Source of the DNA: Dicaeum eximium
Lineage: Eukaryota; Chordata; Aves; Passeriformes; Dicaeidae
Length of the DNA stretch: 64,000 nucleotides
Reading direction: 5' to 3'
NCBI GenBank assembly: GCA_013396995.1
Contig: VWZP01010174.1
Location: 1-64,000 of the forward strand
This document shows positions 59,946 to 64,000 of this stretch, piece by piece. The notes beneath the pieces were generated by a model, which did not search any database, was not told where the DNA came from, and saw only the letters and a list, made by a program, of their open reading frames with translations. The first letter of the stretch is position 1. Each line of letters starts with the position of its first letter. The position numbers and the translations under genes were made by a program.

Positions 59946-62900
59946 CCAGTTTTTGAAACAACCAAGCTATTCAAAGCCTCCCTATACAAATACTGAAAAA
60001 TTTCTAGTCAGGTTTTGCATGTCCATGTCAGCTGAAACATCTATTCATTTCATTTATGCTCTCTAACACACTTCACTCAAAAGAATAATGGTGGAATCTT
60101 TATGAAATTAATGAAGTTCCAGAGACAGTTACAAGGTCCTGCTTCAAGGACGATTATTTACAGCAAATCAAGTATGACAAGAGAACTTTAGAGAAATTTC
60201 CAGCAAGCACTAATGGCTGGGACAGAGTGCTTTAGTACAAGAGATCTCATTTTCAGTTCAGTCTCCAAATAGACATTCAAAGGGAAGGGCCATGAAACCA
60301 GATTTCACAGCTGCTGGCTGCAACCAAGGAGCAGATATTTCAGTTTGTTTTCGCTTATTTACTAAAAAAAAAAAAAGAAATGAACTGTTTTTGTGAGATG
60401 CCTGCCTTCACTGTAGCTGGGAAACCCAGGCAAAGAAACTGTTTTTCCATCACCTTTTTTAGAACAATTTTTGCTGGCTGCCTCATCTTAGCTACTGGCT
60501 TCATACTTTCGGATGCTGTTCTGAAAGTCCTCCGCAAACTGAGCCTCTGGGAATAGCAAACTGCAGGGGTGATTTTCCTACATGAAGGCATCAATTTTTA
60601 GAGTAAATTCAGAGATTGTGACTGCAGTAACTGTTACTTAGGATTGGTTGTTTTCCTGTCCTCTCATATTAAAGTACCAACACACAACACTGCCAAGTGC
60701 TCTCCTTCACCAGCACCAAGGCTTCAGCTGTCTTGTCTGCCCCACTCAATTTTTCTTTCCACTTTAGTCTATGAGGAATACAGGACTTTCCCTGTTTGAC
60801 AAACAAGAGTGGCAAAAACTAACTGAGATTCAGTACAAATTGACTTTGACAACACCAGCCCTGTCTCCAGCACTCAAGTCTTTGCTACAATGAAAATATT
60901 GGCATGGCATGACTCCATTTACTTAGCAATGACTAAGGAGACAGGCCAGGAAAATGAATTATCTTGCATCTATAAATTTTGTGGGTATTTTAAGATAGAC
61001 TTATTCCACTTTCCCAGATATTTTTGTGGTCAAAGAGCCTGGAAAACATTGAGAGAACAAAATCTGCTTTGTTGATGTGTTGGATACTTATGACAATCGT
61101 ACAAGCTGCCCTCCAGAGCCTGACTATCAGCTGCTTTCCAAAGTCCTGCTAAATAAAATAATGTATAACTTGAATCTCTAGACATTACCCACTATAAATA
61201 TTTTATCACTCTTTCATTCTGATCTAGTGCTTTAAATCTTCAGGGCCTGTACTGCACCAATATACAGCATTTAAATATGGCCTTGGCGGGGTTTTTCTTA
61301 TCAAATACAGCCTGTCTGCATCTGCTGTCACCTAAGAAGGCTGGTGCATGTTCAGGAGTATGCAACTGGAGTTGAAAGAAGCCCACTGGTGTCTGTAGCA
61401 TGCTGGGCTCAAGCTGTCTTTACACTTACATCAGTAAAAATCAGATGGGAGTAAAAACTATACACAGAGTAGCTTTTAGGTTATTCTTTGAGCTAGGCTA
61501 AATCAATAAAAGAAGCACAAGAGGGAGTTTCAGACCTTGTGGAATCTTTCCTGTGATCAAGAGTAACTGAACTGAAGGAGTTTTCAAAATCTGGGTAAAA
61601 TTCTCAATGCCTTAAGAGATCAAGCACACAATATACTGACTGCTGGACTCACATGTATCTTTCTTAAATTTCCTATTTGAATAGGTTCATTTAATAGTAA
61701 ATAAAAACCAAAATAAGACAAAAAAATTAAAACCATTTACCTTATTAGGGTATGCTCTACGTAAGCAACTTGATGACGACGATGAAAATACTTGCCTTAG
61801 AACACTCATTCAGCTGTTCTAAATTAATGCATATCTTGACCAGAACCAGATAATCCTGAAAATGCTGTGCAATGTTTCTTTGAGCAAATGCCCTGAACAT
61901 TTCAGTTTTAGTCTGTTAAAATAAATACTATCATAATAAAAAAATAAGAAAATTGAGAAAATAAATCTGAATATGTCAGCATAAACATGTCAGCATAATT
62001 TATGAGGAAGATTTCTTGGGCCTGGTACTTAGCACACATATTTTGGTGTGAAACTATTACTGAAACAGAAAGTTGAGAAAGATTTTCTGATCTTTTGAAG
62101 AGCAGTATGAAAAGCATTGAAGACAGATTTCCCTAGAATTCCTGAATCTGATACTATGTTCGGCCATGACTGCTTTCTTCATTAAAACTTTGTACTTTTC
62201 AGAATTGGGCACAGTTTCAATAAGCAGGATGTAGTATGTGTACTAAGTGCTTTCAGTGAACTTACAGATTCTTACACCTTACACACTGAACGGTGTACGC
62301 ATCTTCCTGCTGTGTTGTTTCTATAGTCTCTCTGAGCTTCCCTTATTCTACTTCTTAGTTCACTACCTCAAATCTCTATTTATTTTTCCATTGAATGTCT
62401 TGGAGTTTTTATTTTTTTCCCCTTAAAGGCTATTTCATTTAAAATATCTAAGCATTTTAATTTTATAGACATATCCCACAATCTTCCAAAACAAAATGGT
62501 GAATTTTTTGTCTTGGAGCTATTAAGTAAAAACCCTCATTCTTCAATATTAAAAAGACCCCAGAAATGTAGCTATTAATATTAAGCTATTTTACTCTTAA
62601 ATTGATACTTTTGTGACTCTCTTTGTTGCCTTATATTGCCCTTATATGTTATTTATATTGCCCTTACATGTTATATATATTGCCCTTGTATGTTAGTACA
62701 TAAGACATATACTTATCCTGTAATCTTCAACATAAATAGCAATGTTGTATTACAATTTCTCTGTCTTCAGCCTACTGACAAAACTTATTTGTTAGCTATA
62801 TTATTTACAATGAGTAAATAAGCATGAATTTGTTGCCTTTCTTGATTGGAAATTCTGCAGTAGTTAATTTCTGCAAATACATTCATTTCCTTAAAAATTC

Positions 62901-64000
62901 ACTGATTCTTTCAGATGAAGAAATCAGTGGCTTGTGTGTGGATTTTTCTCCCCAAGTCTAGTACAGAATATATTATACAGTGTCATAATATACAATACAA
63001 TGCTGCCTCTGTCTCCCTGACTGAGGTGCCCACATGCTGAACATAAGCCTGAGGAACACTGATACTTTTGGGGAGAATATTTGTTACCTGAAACTTTTTG
63101 TACCTTTCAATATGAGCAGATATGTTGATTTTCTGAATATTTCTTTGAGGACTTCTGGGCAATCAGATGTATGAATCTGAACACATCTATGAATTGTTGA
63201 AATTAATTTATAATTTCTATACCATGCACCATTTTTTCTACTATTTAATCATATATAGAAGTTATAATAAAGGCATATTCATCCTCCACATTCTACCCAA
63301 AATCTGTCCAGGTTTAACTATTCTTTCAGCATATCAGTCTTAAGTAGCTGACAATGCTATTATTTATTAATTTAACAAATCCTGTAGGTCCCATGCAAAA
63401 CTCAGTGTCACAAGTTCTGAGTGCAGGCTTTTACACACAGAAAGTAAAATCAAGAGTAAAATTTAAAAGAGCGTGGTTCAAAGGTGGTATTTTCCCAAGT
63501 GATCTCTACACCACTAGAGGTATGAAATAAACTAAATGAATTCTTGTGAAATTTGTGACAGAACTACAGTAAATTTGATTTTCCACTGTACAAAGAAATT
63601 GTTAATAAAAATGGTTTTAGACACACTTCACTCTATTTCGGTGCAGTATGAATGATATTTTAAAATTTATTTCAAGACAATATAAAATATAAGTACTGAA
63701 AACCACAGACAATAAAAAGATTTATTTCCATACTACACTCTGCTCTTTCTGGCTTCACTAATGCATTTTTCTATCTATTTCCACAATGTGAGTTTCTATT
63801 TACCAGATAAAACCAACATGCACAGTCTTGGTTCAAAGTTTTTGTGAAAAGCACTAAAAAATCAGCATGAAGGCAATAAGAAAATAATAAGCAATACTAT
63901 CCAAATAAATCAAGGCTAAGATCATGATAGGCTAAAGAGGATTTGTAGGCACGATGAGTGATGAAAGATTTGCAATTAAAGATGAGATCAGTGATGTCTT
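59946..64000. other. AT-rich non-coding sequence to the window edge
   Basis: Short frames only (61-79 codons). At 61390-61450 a segment with TTTACACTTACATCAGTAAA recalls an old amniote repeat motif but is too short to call. A 3-copy 22-bp tandem lies at 62633-62696. Confidence 0.45.
62633..62696 (+). repeat. Three-copy 22-bp tandem repeat
   Basis: Units start ATATTGCCCTT at 62633, 62655 and 62677 and differ by a few bases each. This is a small minisatellite with no other structure around it. Confidence 0.9.

Noticed and set aside
61390..61450. Resemblance to an old amniote SINE or conserved-element motif (TTTACACTTACATCAG)
   Set aside because: Too short and diverged to support without a database search.
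1..64000. Search for tRNA, rRNA, CRISPR arrays, bacterial-style operons or phage genes
   Set aside because: None seen. The sequence is vertebrate in all its repeats, and no conserved RNA fold or regularly spaced array was found by eye.

Overview
This is a vertebrate, almost certainly avian, and by its LTR families probably songbird-like, stretch of non-coding DNA. The evidence is the CR1 retrotransposon copies, in both the younger avian form and a more degraded L3-like form; LTRs that I recognise as avian ERVL- and class II (ERVK/alpha-like) types; the AT-rich background; and the lack of any credible host exon, tRNA, rRNA, operon or CRISPR array. The single N bases at 8095 and 19689 suggest an assembled eukaryotic scaffold. 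I found no host protein-coding gene that I can support.

Layout. Positions 307-3117 hold the 3' part of a dead class II (betaretrovirus-like) endogenous retrovirus: reverse transcriptase thumb, a displaced second copy of the RNase H middle, connection domain, RNase H, integrase (zinc finger, core and C-terminal domain), no env, and a probable 3' LTR. The remaining 60 kb is AT-rich sequence interrupted by LTRs. One long GC-rich LTR-like family occurs twice (about 7469-8654 and 18715-20044), and the second copy has another LTR nested in it. One short LTR family occurs twice in opposite orientations (10124-10428 minus and 48149-48405 plus), each copy with a perfect 6-bp target-site duplication. 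Other LTRs lie at 22623-22971, 28454-29036, 32194-32788, 45649-46044 (inserted in a CR1), 50580-51204 and 55610-55952 (perfect 6-bp duplication). CR1 fragments lie at 20884-21050, 25335-25905, 34043-34500, 37347-37640, 38165-38636, 45180-46489 (split), 53404-53465 and 59640-59945.

Working together: nothing here forms a functioning gene system. The window is best read as a gene desert or very long intron that records repeated retroviral insertion. LTR-LTR recombination left most insertions as solo LTRs, and some landed inside older repeats. The points most worth a second look are the mosaic pol with its duplicated RNase H segment, the three LTRs with intact duplications (probably young), the nested or replaced LTR at an N base, a local fold-back palindrome at 40074-40135, and an unexplained duplicated segment of about 110 bp at 43.7 and 44.5 kb. 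I did not find a new biological system.
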